From Myotis daubentonii (taxonomy: Eukaryota > Chordata > Mammalia > Chiroptera > Vespertilionidae), in NCBI RefSeq assembly GCF_963259705.1, contig NC_081853.1:3171019-3235018 (forward strand): a DNA stretch of 64,000 bases. The letters are read 5' to 3'. Shown piece after piece: positions 1-11,584 of the stretch. Position 1 is the first letter of the stretch. Every line of letters starts with the position of its first letter. The notes under the pieces were generated by a model that worked only from the letters and a program-made list of their open reading frames with translations, was not told where the DNA came from and searched no databases. A program made the translations under genes and the position numbers.

Positions 1-85
1 ATGAAAGATGTCAAATAATCCAGATATACGGGATGGGGGAAAGAAGGTTTACAGCTGTTTGTATGGGAAATAGTTCAATAATTAA

Positions 86-497
86 TCCTATATAATAAAA
101 GCCTAAACTAAGTGTCTGGTTGTCTGGTTGTCTGTTCAACCAATCAAAGCGTAATATGCTAATGATATGCTAAGGTTGCTGAACCGCTTACTATGACGTG
201 CACTGACCACCAGGGGGCAGACGCTCTGACTGGTAGGTTAGCGTGCTGCTGCTGCTGGGGTCTGGCCGATTGGGACTGAGAGAGATGGGTCGGATGTGCG
301 CTGGAGTCCTCCCACGGTCCCTCCCCAGTTGGCCACCCTCCTGTGCCCCTCCCAGGCCCTGATCATGCACTGGTGGGATCCCTCAGCCTGGCCTGAGCCG
401 TCTCGCAATCCAGGACCCCTCGGGGGATGTCGGTTTTAACCCGATTCTGCAGGTTAGGCTTTGATTGGTCGAACAAATTCGTACACCGGGCCTCTAG
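86..497 (+). mobile_element. Non-autonomous Helitron (HeliBat-type)
   Basis: The element begins TCCTATATAATAAAAG directly after an A and ends GGGCCTCTAG directly before a T. This is the Helitron arrangement of 5' TC, 3' CTAG, insertion between A and T, and no target duplication. A decayed palindrome (AAATTCGTAC) lies just before the 3' end, where Helitrons carry a hairpin. It has no coding capacity, so it would depend on a Rep/helicase protein supplied in trans. Its 3' half (CCCTCAGCCTGGCCTG) resembles the 3' half of the composite Helitron units at 40.1 and 53.1 kb. Termini are seen directly; the family name is from knowledge of vesper-bat repeats. Confidence 0.88.
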
Positions 498-1386
498 TAA
501 ATAATGCTACAAGAATAAACTGTGTTTCGTGTGCTCACAGCTGTAAATCTACTTTTGCCCCACCCTGTAGTTTAATTCAAGTCTAAGATGCTGACAGTTA
601 CATTACTCAGATTTGGTTGTGTCTTAAAAATACCCGATTACAAAACAGAGTGAAGCCAAACCAGGAGAGTCAGCCTGAAAAGGTCAGTGGGTTCTAGAGG
701 TGGGATCCTTTGACTTGACAGAGTTGGTCAGTGTTATCTACTCTCCTACTTCCTTCAGGGCTGACACTGCGAGCCCATCTTCCTATTCCCACTCCCTGGC
801 CCCTGTGCTGGAGTTCTGCACCTAAGCAGGTTCAATGAGCATTTCAGTAGAAAATGGACATGGTTGCAGATTTTCAACTTCAGTGGAAGGATGCTATTTA
901 TTTCACTCGTTGGTCAAGACACAAAGATCGTGATTTAGAAAAATAACTCTAACAAGCAGACTGAAACATTGGGTGGTTTTAACTGACCAACAGCGAGCCC
1001 CTCCGTCCAGGATCCATTTCAGAGTGGTGCCTTGTGAGCCGGGGCCCTGGGCCACAGGCTGTGACGCTCCTGGCTCACACACACAGTGACCTTCGGGCTG
1101 GCCATCCCTGCGTATTCCAAACACCCTCCCCTCCCAAATGTAACAACGAGTGAGGATTGTAAAATCCAGGGACGACATCTGAGAAATGATAAACAACACT
1201 GAGGATCTGAGTATTTATTCTGGGCTGCTTATGATGACATATTTTTATTACACTTGTCTGGGTGCCAGGTAACGGCAGGATGGAAAATCACATTCCCGAA
1301 TAAGTGAAGGGCGTGTCACCCCAACTGCTTCCATCTCCAGCAAACTCTATTGGTAGCTGAGAAAGAGAGATTTAATTCTTCTCAAA
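498..1386. other. No gene or recognised repeat
   Basis: Mixed-composition single-copy-looking DNA. The open frame on the minus strand at 903-1199 has no recognisable domain and I treat it as chance. Confidence 0.5.
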
Positions 1387-1418
1387 ATGTCTTTTAAGAA
1401 CCTTATGTTCAGAGAAGG

Positions 1419-1461
<43 letters not shown>

Positions 1462-1464
1462 ATT

Positions 1465-1499
<35 letters not shown>

Positions 1500-1594
1500 A
1501 TTTCTCTCTCTCTCTATTTCTCTCTCTTTCTCTCTCTCTCTCTCTATTTCTCTCTCTCTCTCTCTATTTCTCTCTCTTTCTCTCTCTCTCTCTA

Positions 1595-1668
<74 letters not shown>
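1419..1668. repeat. (CT)n microsatellite with TATTTC interruptions
   Basis: About 250 bp of CT dinucleotides broken at intervals by CTATTTC and CTTTC variants. The interruptions recur in blocks of a few dozen bases, so the array grew partly by duplication of larger blocks. The Leu/Ser-only open frame across it is an artefact of the repeat. Confidence 0.95.
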
Positions 1669-1670
<2 letters not shown>

Positions 1671-3438
1671 AACAGCCTGCTCTTAGTATTCGCCAATCTG
1701 TGATCTTTACAAATGTCTAATGCGTTTTCAGGCTTCTGTGTACCTTTACTGAGAAAGGTTTCTCTGCTTAATTAACTTGTATTTGTTTGTTTGTTTGTTT
1801 GCCAGACAGGGTCTTCTGTTAAATGCTTTCCCTTCGGAGAAGCAAAAGGGGATTGAAATAATTTTTGCATCTCAGTTTTGCAACATTTTGTAATTTGGAG
1901 AACAGGCAGATGAGAAGAGATGTATAAATCAGATTCCTCTTATTTTCTCTCTAGCACTGTGTTTCAGAGAGTATTCACTGGAAGGTTAACTTTGTCTTTT
2001 TTATTAAAGTATGACTTGAATTGGGATCCCCATAGGAACCCTGTATACCTTCTGAGCGCATTGTCACTTCTCATTGTAAAATAACCCAATATAAAGTTCC
2101 AAAGGCTATACAAATTAGGGGTGGTCATTAAACTAGTCACCCAAGATGCCTGTATGTTTTCCCCCAAGTAATTAAGTTTACACATGCAAGTTGAAAGCTG
2201 CCACAGAAAGAGAAACACAATTTGTGTAAAAACCAGGGCCGATCCCTCCTCAATGAAAATTAGAATTCTCATAGCATGTGGAACTATAATACTGACTTCA
2301 TGCTGGTCAAGTAAGAGACTATTATTAGTGACAAGTAAAACCAAGAGATTTGAAAATTGTGACTTTGTTCAGTAAGGGGTTGAAAAGTGCGGACAATTTA
2401 TGCTGGATACATCAGATTTCCTGCATTTTTATGTTATTAGGAGAATTGGCTTTCCTGTTTGCTGACATTTTCATGACGTATGCCCTGGTTCTAAGGAAGA
2501 GAGTAAAACCGATTCGGTGACCAAACCTAAGCTCCAGCCTCTAAAGGCAATGGAAACCGGTTCCTTTGGCGCCAAGGGCACTTATTTGAGAACTGCTTGG
2601 GGATGTCAGAGAGATAACATAGCAGAAGGTCGTTTCGCTCCTTCGAATGCCCACTACTGAGCATCTAACGAAGAAAAGGAAGAGCCCTGGACACACAGGT
2701 GGACAGCCTCGAGCAGTGTCATGGGAACGTGACTTGTGCCATCGCACAAGGACCTATGTTCAGAAGGGCTGGCACCTGTTCTCCTGTTTCTCCGTGCTGG
2801 AGCTGTAAGTGGGTTACCTGTTTATTACAACACTATAAGGGTCTAGCTCAGGAACGGCCAGGTGGAAGAGACGCAGAGGGCAAGGCACGGGAGGGCCTCA
2901 GAGCTCCATGCTCTCCCCAGCCAGGCCGTTCTCCCTGATTTCCATGTGTTCACTGAATCTTTGAGCCTGTGTTTTAGAAGTGATGTCTGATGGGACGACA
3001 GACCAGGCATATGAACAGAGGAATAGGTGTGCATCATTCCTCACCCACCAATTGCATATGACAAGTGGCTTGACCACAGAATTTTGGAGGATCCAGGCCT
3101 GTGGGAGGTCAGTGAGACTCGCAGTGAGTAGAAAGGGAGCCGGTGGGGAAGCCTTGGGTTCCACAGAGTATTGGTAGGATGTGGGTGAATAGGAAGTCAG
3201 ATAAGAATAGTAGAGTGAATGTTGCGCAGTGATTTTACTGCTCTGGTAAGAAGGAAATACATGTACACGTGAGAACTATGAAATACAAAGGGAAAATCTG
3301 GTGATTCCCGTTTGAGTTAAATGTTCTTACGTAAAGATGAATGGTAAAAATCCTGTTATCATTTAAACTTTCCATTTTTCTTTATTTAGAAAAACATTAA
3401 ATGCCAAACAAAAAAGCCATGACAAGTTCTATGACAAG
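1669..3438. other. No gene recognised
   Basis: Unassigned DNA. The only simple feature is a short GTTT run at 1782-1800. Short overlapping open frames on both strands (1964-3180) show no domain and no agreement between strands. Confidence 0.5.

Positions 3439-3439
<1 letters not shown>

Positions 3440-3482
<43 letters not shown>
3440..3482. repeat. (GA)n microsatellite
   Basis: A pure GA dinucleotide array of about 21 units. Confidence 0.95.
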
Positions 3483-3484
<2 letters not shown>

Positions 3485-4831
3485 ATGGAGGAAAGGAAAA
3501 CCCACTGTGTTTTAGGATCTTTAATGGCCCTTTAGAGCAGGGGTCCTGCGCTTTTATTTTGCACTCAGCCCTGCAATTTATGTAGCTGGGGTTGATTAGG
3601 AAGACAAAACCCACACTAGCGATTTCCATACAGATTATTTACGTGATACCGGGAACTGGATAAGCAAGTACTGAGGGGCTGAAAAGGCAGAAGAGAGCAT
3701 GGCGTTCACTCGTTCACTCAGACAGCACCTGCAAACGACAGCCGCCACTCGGGGGCAGGGAGGACAGAGGGAGGACTCAGAGTAGGAGCCTTGGTGAGTT
3801 GGGTCCCAGATGGCCAAGGAGGGGCTTTGACTTTCTGGTGCTGGTACGACAAGAACTCACAGGAGCCACGGCAAAGCCAGGTCTGAGCCCCGAGCAGGTC
3901 TCACAATGAGGAGGGGACGCTGCTTCCTGCCAGTGGGGGTGCTGGAAGCGGTGGGACCTGCTCCTCGCTGCTGCAGGAAGAGCGCCTGGGAAAGGGGCAA
4001 GGCCCAGTTCACTTCCGGTGCTTGCCCTGGGCCAGTCTCAGGGCTTTGTAGCTGGTGCAGGAGAAGTGTAGTTTGCAGAGTCCGGTGCCAGCATCCCAAA
4101 GCAGAGTGCAGAGGGATGGATGGGTGCGGAGAGGCCTGCCTCACAGCCAGCGCCACAGTCACCGTGTGGAGAGCTTGGGAGTATTAATCGTTTGTTACAG
4201 AAACCAAGTGTTCATTTTGGCTACATACAAAGAAAGCATAAGGTTCAGCCTGTGAGGTTAAAGAGACGCATCCTCTGTGAACAAGGCCCTTGATGAAGGT
4301 TGAACACATGGCTCCACTAGGCTCCCCACTTTTAGCCACAGTGACCCCATTCTCTTTCCTGACTTGCCAAGCCATTTCCACCTCAGGGCACTCCTCGCTT
4401 GGATGGCTCTTCTCCCAGACCATGGCTCCCTTCTGCCTATCCAGGGAGTGGCCTTTCCTGACCTTCAATCCAAAATGGCAACTTTCCCTCCCATTTTGAG
4501 GTATCTCTACCTCACTATAATGTTTTCTTAGAAATTATTAATATCTGAAACTTTCCGCTTGCTTGTTTAGTGTTTTCCCCATATTAGAGTCTCAGCCCCA
4601 TGGGAAGAGAGAGTTGTCTGTCCGGTTCAGTGCCCACAAGATGCCTGAAGACTTCCAAGTGGAAAAGAGTCCTCTGGGAAATATTTCCCATCATTAATAT
4701 TATTATGGGAAAGTATAGGATATGCCCAGGGCCATGGTACTTTGCTGATGTGCTATCATAAATTTTCTAACCATAGAAAACTCTACTATTTTAAAAATAT
4801 AATTCAGGATTAATCACACTTAAATCATTAA
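3483..4831. other. No gene recognised; G+C-rich patch at about 3.85-4.17 kb
   Basis: The patch has overlapping open frames on both strands but few CpG dinucleotides, so it is not a CpG island. No domain or repeat family recognised. Confidence 0.45.
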
Positions 4832-4846
4832 AACTTTCTACTTGAG

Positions 4847-5116
4847 TCCTGGCCAGTGTCGCTCAGTGGTGGAGCACCAGCCCACACCGAAAAGTCGCCG
4901 GCTTGATTCCTGGTCAAGGGCACATACCTGGGTTCCAGGTTTGTTCCCAGGCCCTGGCTGGGGCATGAGCAGGAGGCAACCAATCAATCTGTCTCTCTCA
5001 TATTGATGTTTCTTTCTCTCTCTGTTCCCCCCTCCACTTTCCTCCTTTCCCCTCTCTCTAAAAATCAATGGAAAAAATATCCTTGGGTGAGGATTAACAA
5101 ACAAACAAACAAAAAC
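4847..5116 (+). mobile_element. VES SINE (tRNA-derived), older subtype
   Basis: The 5' part (CTGGCCAGTGTCGCTCAGTGG) is the decayed tRNA-like head with the A box, followed by GATTCCTGGTCAAGGGCACA (B-box region), GAGGCAACCAATCAATC, a CT-rich stretch and an ACAAACA tail. It is flanked by a perfect 15-bp TSD, AACTTTCTACTTGAG, at 4832-4846 and 5117-5131, showing L1-type retrotransposition. The tail segment with CTTGGGTGAGGATTAACAA marks a subtype also seen in reverse at about 20.5 kb. Confidence 0.92.
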
Positions 5117-5140
5117 AACTTTCTACTTGAGGGGTTCCTG

Positions 5141-5142
<2 letters not shown>

Positions 5143-5172
<30 letters not shown>
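5143..5172. repeat. (GT)n microsatellite
   Basis: Fifteen GT units just downstream of the SINE's target duplication. Confidence 0.95.
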
Positions 5173-5173
<1 letters not shown>

Positions 5174-5244
5174 CAGGCACACTCTTAAATTTTAGAGTTT
5201 AGTGACACAATTGAAGAGGTTAAAAAAACTCAGAAATGGTTTTT

Positions 5245-5652
5245 GAACAAGCCAAATATCCGTCTGTTGAAAAGATTAACAACACATGAAAGTATTATAT
5301 AATGGAATGTCATTTGGTCATAAAAAGGAAAGATGTAACGCATTCTACAACATGGATGAAACTTGAAAACATTATGCTCATGAAAGAAGACAGTCACATA
5401 TTCTATGATTCTGTTTATATGGACCATCCAGAATAGTCAAATCTATAGAGACAGAAAGTAGGTTCATGGTTGCTCAGGGCAGAGTGGTGGTGGTGGTGGT
5501 GTAGGGGGAATGATAACAAGTACAGGATTTCTTGACTCTTGTGTCAGGTGCATATATCTGTGACTATACTAGACACCACTGAATTGCACACTTTACATGG
5601 GTAAATTATATTGTTTGTAAATTATAACTGAATAAAGCTATTATTAAAAATG
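5245..5652 (+). mobile_element. Ancient L1 (L1M-type) 3' end
   Basis: The order of landmarks matches old mammalian L1 3' ends: TATAATGGAATGTCATTTGG, ACATGGATGAAACTTGAAAA, CATAGAGACAGAAAGTAG, GGTTGCTCAGGGC, CACTGAATTGCACACTTTA and a terminal AATAAAGCTATTATTAAAAA. It is 5'-truncated and carries no intact frame. The subfamily is not assigned. Confidence 0.8.
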
Positions 5653-5716
5653 CACATTTTCTGGTTCAAGATGGTGAATGAAGCATACACATCTATATGG
5701 TCTCCTATCCTATACA

Positions 5717-6206
5717 CCAGGGATGGATATCCTATGGTCCATGGACCAAATTTGGCTGAGTGCATGTTAAACTGTTTTTTGTTTTGTTTTTGTTTTTTTT
5801 TTTGTTTGTTTTTTTAAAGATATATTTTATTGATTTTTTACAGAGCGGAAGGGAGAGGGATAGAGAGTTAGAAACATCACATTGATGAGAGAGAAACATC
5901 GATCAGCTGCCTCCTGGACACTCCCCACTGGGGATGTGCCCGCAACCAAGGTACATGCCCTTGACCAGAATTGAACCTGGGACCCTTGAGTGCGCAGGCC
6001 GATGCTCTATCCACTGAACCAAACCGGCCAGGGCTGTTTTGGTTTTTTTTTTTTAAATGATGTTATATTGGGTTGTAGCCAGCTCATTTGTTTACCTATT
6101 GCCTATGGTGGCTTCCTCACAACAATATCAGAGTTGAATAGCTGTGACAGAGACTTCATTGCCTACAACACCTAAAACATGTATTGTCTGGTCCTTCAGA
6201 AGAAAA
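5717..6206. mobile_element. Old hAT-type DNA transposon relic, split by a SINE
   Basis: The left fragment (about 5717-5785) reads CCATGGACCAAATTTGGCTG. The right fragment (about 6040-6206) reads AGCTCATTTGTTTACCTATTGCC and CAGAGTTGAATAGCTGTGAC. Together they match a common mammalian hAT-derived repeat with a 'GGCAAACT...GGCCAGATAGTAAA' type terminus. I recognise the repeat but not its exact family name. A VES SINE separates the halves. Confidence 0.6.
5800..6034 (-). mobile_element. VES SINE, antisense
   Basis: On the plus strand the element reads from a poly-T and TATATTTTATTGATTTTTTACAG through GAGAGAAACATCGATCAGC to CCACTGAACCAAACCGGCC and CAGGGC, the reverse complement of the SINE's tRNA-derived head. 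It inserted into the hAT relic and is therefore younger. The left edge is blurred by T runs. Confidence 0.92.
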
Positions 6207-6943
6207 TATCAACCCTTGTCTTAGAAGAAAAAGACAGGCAGACAAATAATAGCAATATTATTGAAAAAGCAGATACTTGTCATGCTAAGCGAGTGCAGCA
6301 TATTAAAACAGAATATGTTGGAAATGGCCATCTGGAAGATTTCCAAAGAAAAGCCTTTTTCTTTGTTTCCCCATCTTCCCAATGGTTGCATCTGCTAGTC
6401 TTTTCTGCCCAGATGCTTCATATCTTCCCTTCCTCTGGGCATCCACTCAACACATCTTTCTCTCTCTTACTTCTCACACATCACCCCATCACCCTTCTCA
6501 TACCATAGTGATAAGTACAAAGGGCCTGTAGGTAGTGATAACAAGATGCATCTTGATTCCAGGGAAGGCAGAATATGAAAAAAATGTGTGACTGAAATCC
6601 ATGAAGAATGGCATTGGAAGTCTGGGGCTCTCCGATGGTGCAGAGAGGTTCTAGTCCAGCAGTGTAGATGCTGTTTGGATTACATATTTCATAGATTTTT
6701 GTATGTGTGTGACCAGCCTGGAGACATTCTCGTGTTCAACCTGTAAAAAAGGACCCTCCAGCTCTCTGCTGGGGCAGCCGGTGGTAACCAGGACATGCAC
6801 ACACTGGTTCATGTGGGAGGTTAGTGGCTGGAGCCATTTCTCATTGCAGTCCCTCTTCTGACTGATAGGGGGCTCTGTGGCAACTTTCACTCTGGACAAT
6901 ACCTGGAAAATACCCTTTCCTCCACATTCAGTTTGCTCTCTAT
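6207..6943. other. No gene recognised
   Basis: Unassigned DNA. The 156-codon minus-strand frame at 6651-7121 runs straight through the MER5A relic and has no domain, so it is not a gene. Confidence 0.5.
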
Positions 6944-7112
6944 CAGTGGTTCGCAAAGTGTGGACCAGCAGTATCAGCATCACCGGAGAGCTTGCAGAAA
7001 TACAAATTCTTGAGCCATGTCCCAGATCTTCTGAATCTGAAACGATGGTAGTGGTGTCCACTAATCTGTGTTTTAACAAGTTCTCCAGATGCAAGCGCAA
7101 GTTTGAGACACA
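6944..7112. mobile_element. MER5A-type hAT MITE relic
   Basis: It begins CAGTGGTTCGCAAAGTGTGG and contains CAGTATCAGCATCACC, CAGATCTTCTGAATCTG and AACAAGTTCTCCAGATGC, ending GTTTGAGACACAC. These are the hallmarks of MER5A, a pan-mammalian non-autonomous hAT-Charlie element. It is strongly diverged. Confidence 0.82.
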
Positions 7113-7911
7113 CTTCTTCATAACCTACCTTAAGTGGAGATCTCTATCACCTGAATAGTTTCCTGGCCAATAGGCCTTCATCTTCTGGTCCATTGGGATT
7201 AAGGAGTGTAAGAGGTGACAATAAACCTAAATTTTAAAAACTCATATCAGGTAAGACTTTTTTTCCTCTGGGTAAGCGTCTATTCCGTTAGTGAAAAGGG
7301 ACCTATTGCTTTTGCATTGTTTGGAGTAGAAAACATGTCTTCCTGGATGTGTGAGGGAACATAGCTGACGGGGCAGTTAGAGGGGCCCTCGCAGAAGAGG
7401 TGAGAGTTAAACGGACTGTGAGGCCATGAAGGCAGACGCCTTTCAGAGAGCAGGAGCAGTGTCTTCCTGTCTTCCTCCCGCTTCTCCATATCAAATCATC
7501 CTTCGCATGGGTGAAAAGTTAATATACTTAAAGCACCCAATTATTCACGCCACACTACCACTCCAGAAATGAATACAGCTCCTGCCACAGAGTCTGTATC
7601 ACTTCCAGATTTAGTCTCCATTTCTCCATGGGCCACATGCTACCCATTCTTTCTATCCAAGGAGTATTTTTACTTCCAGCTCAGGCTTTGCTCATGCATT
7701 CATCCTGCCCGATGTGTCTCTTCCTCACGGCCTACCACTGTGTCACTGTACTAAATAATCACATTAGCCATGCTTCTTTTACAAAACCCTTCCATATTAC
7801 CATAATTTTTAATTAATCTAAAATCTATTAGCATCTCTACCATTTATCCCCATTACACTATTTATGTGTTGCTTTATAGTTGTTACCTGAAGTTCTGAGG
7901 AATGCTTACCA
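7113..7911. other. No gene recognised
   Basis: Unassigned DNA with only short chance frames. Confidence 0.5.
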
Positions 7912-8119
7912 TCTATATATACAAAGCCAGACACCAGAATGCCTGAATGACCGGTCGATATGATGCCCACTGCAGCTGGCCAACCAGCCCGATCGGGGGC
8001 GGGGCCAGCTGGCCAACCTCCTGCATCCCCTCCCCCTTGCTGGCCCGGCCCCAATCGGCCCCCATCGGGGCAGGCTGGCCAGACCTACCCATGCATGAAT
8101 TCATGCACCCTGCCTCTAG
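7912..8119 (+). mobile_element. Short non-autonomous Helitron
   Basis: It starts TCTATATATACAAAGCC after an A and ends with the palindrome TGCATGAATTCATGCA and CCTCTAG before a T. The interior (AGCTGGCCAACCAGCCCGAT) is one copy of the unit that is repeated several times in the longer Helitron at 39.5-40.1 kb, so this is a short-allele relative of that element. Confidence 0.9.
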
Positions 8120-8641
8120 TATGTATATAAGCATGTATCCCTCTACCCTGCCCCCAGGTGTTTTTAAGATTCTGATCAGATGAGAGTTAGCACTTTTGTT
8201 TTCCCAGAGTCTATATTGTAGATCTTTAATGAATAATGTCAAACTCAAATAGGAAAATATATCTTTAAATAAGGATTCTAAAGAAATTGTTTGTGGCAGT
8301 TTTTATTAGCTGTATTTAAACAAACAACAGAGGTGGAATTCATAGGAATCTGTGGGAAGAACAGAGAGATACCTGCCTGATATTAAAAGGTTTCCACAAG
8401 GGATCAGCAGAGTAGAGTTTCCTGTGTGAGTAATTTCATGAATGGGAATAAAGAAGAAAGTGAAGGAAGAAAAGCAAGAACTATGGGTGGATGAATGGAT
8501 TGCAAATGAAGTGGAATTTTGAAAAACAGAACTCTGAATTAGGGGAGTCATTTAAAAAATGAGCACAAAAACCACAGTTTTTAAAATTGCATAGTTCTAA
8601 TCTCTCAGTTTTTGAAAGTTTACTACAACATAATTCCTCTA
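8120..8641. other. No gene recognised
   Basis: A+T-rich unassigned DNA. Confidence 0.5.
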
Positions 8642-8850
8642 CAGTGGTTCTCAACCTTCTGGCCCTTTAAATACAGTTCCTCATGTTGTGGCCCAACCAT
8701 AAAATTTTCGTTGCTACTTCATAACTGTAATGTTGCTACTGTTATGAATCATAATGTAAATATCTGATATGCAGGATGGTCTTAGGCGACCCCTGTGAAA
8801 GGGTCTTTTGACTGCCAAAGGGGTCGCGACCCACAGGTTGAGAACCGCTG
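8642..8850. mobile_element. Low-divergence hAT MITE, copy 1
   Basis: Terminal inverted repeats CAGTGGTTCTCAACCT and AGGTTGAGAACCGCTG enclose about 209 bp with no coding capacity. It is about 93% identical by eye to the copy at 33.6 kb and resembles rodent URR1 / OposCharlie-type hAT MITEs. The flanks (TTCCTCTA and CTCTAGAA) share CTCTA, a partly decayed TSD of the hAT TCTAGA preference. Confidence 0.88.
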
Positions 8851-9014
8851 CTCTAGAAGGAAGATTTCCAGATCCCAATGGCAAAACCAGGGCTTGAAAT
8901 CATGTCCAACACCTGATCGCATACACAGGTGTGATCTTAAAAGCACACACTGTCCCACATCACTGTGCCAATTTCAGTGTCCATTACGGCAACCAGAAGC
9001 CCTTAGAAAGTGAG

Positions 9015-9247
9015 ACATAGGACAGTGGCTAAGAGTTTAGGGTTAAAGGTTAGATTGCCAACTCCAGACAGCTGGTGTCAAATATTTGCTTCACCTCTTC
9101 CCAGGTGTTGGCCTTAGGCAATGTATGACATGCTCCTGGTGTGAATGTAACTGTATACTTAGGTTGTTGGGAAGATTAAAATAGATACAGCATGGGAAGC
9201 TTTCATCAAAGGTTTTGGCAAGTAATAAACAATCAATGCTAACTATC
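9015..9247 (+). mobile_element. MIR SINE relic
   Basis: GGACAGTGGCTAAGAGTTTAG, GTTGGCCTTAGGCAATGTAT, TTGTTGGGAAGATTAAAATAG and a tail near AACAATCAATGCTAACTAT follow the MIR consensus order. Confidence 0.72.
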
Positions 9248-10316
9248 CTACAGAGAAGAGGTCTTTTGTGTAAACAACAGACAAACATTTCTTCCCTTTT
9301 GGGTTTGTGGATTCTACCATCCAGTGATCATAAAGCTATTTGCTATCTCAGAGCGGAGGCCTACTTCTACGCTTTAGTTTCATGAGCTTCCTGGCTCTCT
9401 GAGTGCTCGAAAATCCTTCACCTGACCAGTGTGCCAAACCATTTCCCTGCTAAGAAAACCCAACAGTATCCTACTCAAAAACGAACAAAACAAAAGCCTA
9501 AGAACGAAGGTATTTCCACAGTGAAGAATAATGAACCCAGAATGTAATTTCTGCCACAGTACAGGTGGCCTCCAGGCAGATGACAGCAGGGGCTACAATG
9601 GCATTAACTTCCTAAGAGCAGGTGAGTCAGCAGGCGCTGCTCATCACTGGCCAGAAGTCAGTTCAGAAGGCCTCGGAAATGCCTGGCCTTAAAGGTAACC
9701 ATGTTAGGAATCAAAACGGGGTCTAATGTTTGAGTCATGCCTTTCAAATGCACCAAACAACACCTGTCAGGGTTTATGGACAGATATGTTTATGTTGACA
9801 CTGGGCCACTAACACTTTGACAAATGAGGGGCCTTGACATAGACCACAGATATGCCCAAGTCTGTTTCCTGATTCAAAACAAGGGATGAAGTAGTGAATC
9901 ATGACAAGCTGGTGATGTGGGCTGGCATGGCACTGGGGTTCCTGCTGCCCTGTGCCCACCACTGCCATTGTCACTGCTGCAGGGCCAACCAGCATCAAGC
10001 ACAAAGGGCCTCTCTCCCCAACATTTAAAAATGGAAATGGCTGGTGTGAAAGTCTAAAAAAAAAAAAAAAAGGACTCCTGTGGAGGTTGCCCACATACAG
10101 CAGAGTCTGTGTCTGGGCGTCCGCGGCTCTGTGGCCTCTGTGGAGGCAGGGAGGAGAATTTGATTCGTAGTTGAAAATCTGAATGTGGTGATGCTGCAGC
10201 TTCTAAATTCATTAAGTTGCCTAATTCTTATCAGTGAATTGAAGTCAGGGTTTTATTCACACCCAAATACTATACCTAGGAGAAATTTTCTTTGGAAAAA
10301 AAGTCTGGGCTCCCAA
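9248..10316. other. No gene recognised
   Basis: Unassigned DNA with a run of A at about 10,057-10,072. Confidence 0.5.
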
Positions 10317-11135
10317 TAAAGATGGTGGCTTAGGTAAATGTGGTACTTGAATCCACCCACAACCACATCACAATTACAACTAAACTACAGAACCACCATC
10401 GTTCAGAACAGCCTGAAGCCTGGCTGAATGGAAGTCCTATAACCAAGGATACTCAGAGAAGCCATGTTGAGACCGATAGGAGGAGCTATCTCAGAGGGAG
10501 AGCTGAGCTGTGGAGGTCCTGCTGAGGGATGAGCAGTTCTGCCCCACTCCGGGCCCCCCAGCCCAGGGCTCCAGTGCCAAGAAGAGAAGGCCCCAAAACT
10601 TCTGGCTGTGAAACCAGTGGGGATTGTGACTGAGTGCGACACAGGCTGCTGGAGTCCCAGGCATTCCTCTTAAAGGGCCCATGCAGACTTACTTGGATTC
10701 AGTTGCTCTGAATTTCAGTGCTGAAGCACCAGGGACATACAAGAGGAACTAAGTATCTGGCCTCTGGGCAAGAGCTGGAGGAGCAGCTTTCTCCCAGACT
10801 GAAGTGTTAACAGAGGTCATTGTTCCTTTTCTGGGCCCTCCCATCACAGAACTGGCGGGTGGGAACCAGATCTTAGTCTCCATCAATCTGGCTCATACTG
10901 TTTGCCCTATCCTGGTGATTCCCTGAGACCCTGCTCCACCCAACTTGCTGGCCCACCCAAGCTGTTTCCAGCAGCTTTTTCATACAATCAGCCTATCTTA
11001 GCTCATGTTTCGGACTTTTCTAAAATATCTCAAACAAGCAGCATCTGGCATTGGCATGCCCTGTACCGCTTGCTAAGTAGTCCAGGCCTGGCATTAGTGG
11101 CAGCCAGACTTGGTTTGCAGCTCGGCCTCTCCTGA
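10317..11135 (+). mobile_element. HAL1/L1 5' region fragment
   Basis: Collinear with the 5' region of the complete HAL1 at 37 kb: CAGAACCACCATCGTTCAGA, TGGCTGAATGGAAG, CCCCAGCCCAGGGCTCC, AACCAGTGGGGATTGTGACT, GGAGTCCCAGG, TTAAAGGGCCCATGCA and TTTCCTAAAA-like text near CTCAAACAAGCAGCATC. It holds only the 5' untranslated region. Loss of the 3' part implies a later deletion, because ordinary L1-type truncation removes the 5' end. Confidence 0.75.
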
Positions 11136-11209
11136 ATGAGTGAGCTTGTCCCTAGGAACATAGACTGGATATGGGCATTATTGCAGACAGGGAGAATGTG
11201 ACCCTACTG

Positions 11210-11419
11210 CAGTGAAGGCGAACCAAACTCATTTTTTTTTTGGTTGATTTTTCTTTATTAAATGGCATTTAAATATATAAAATAAATATCAAAAATATAA
11301 GTCTTTGTTTTACTATGGTTGCAAATATCAAAAAATTTCTATATGTGACACGGCACCAGAGTTAAGTTAGGGTTTTTCAAAATGCTGACACGCAGAGCTC
11401 AAAAGGTTCGCCATCACTG
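11210..11419. mobile_element. hAT MITE with perfect 8-bp target duplication
   Basis: Terminal repeats CAGTGAAGGCGAACC and GGTTCGCCATCACTG (imperfect) enclose 210 bp. The flanking CCCTACTG at 11,202-11,209 is repeated exactly at 11,420-11,427, the 8-bp duplication expected for a hAT insertion. The interior is A+T-rich and non-coding. Confidence 0.9.
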
Positions 11420-11584
11420 CCCTACTGAGTGAGGTCTTAAGGTACAGCAAACAGTTGTGGGGGAAACAAAAGTTCAGCCAGTATATCTTCATGCTTGTGC
11501 ACGAATACACACACCTTCTGAATTTAGTTGTGACTATGGGGAAAAAAAAGAAGACAAGTTCTGTAGGGTGCAGAAAACAACTAT

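Noticed and set aside
1387..1686. 99-codon Ser/Leu open frame
   Set aside because: It is the translation of a CT microsatellite; no protein is implied.
3850..4170. CpG island or promoter
   Set aside because: The region is G+C-rich but CpG-poor, and no transcription unit can be seen beside it.
4847..4930. tRNA gene
   Set aside because: The tRNA-like text is the head of a VES SINE; the same applies to the other SINE copies.
6651..7121. 156-codon minus-strand open frame
   Set aside because: It crosses the MER5A relic without interruption and shows no domain, so it is a chance frame.
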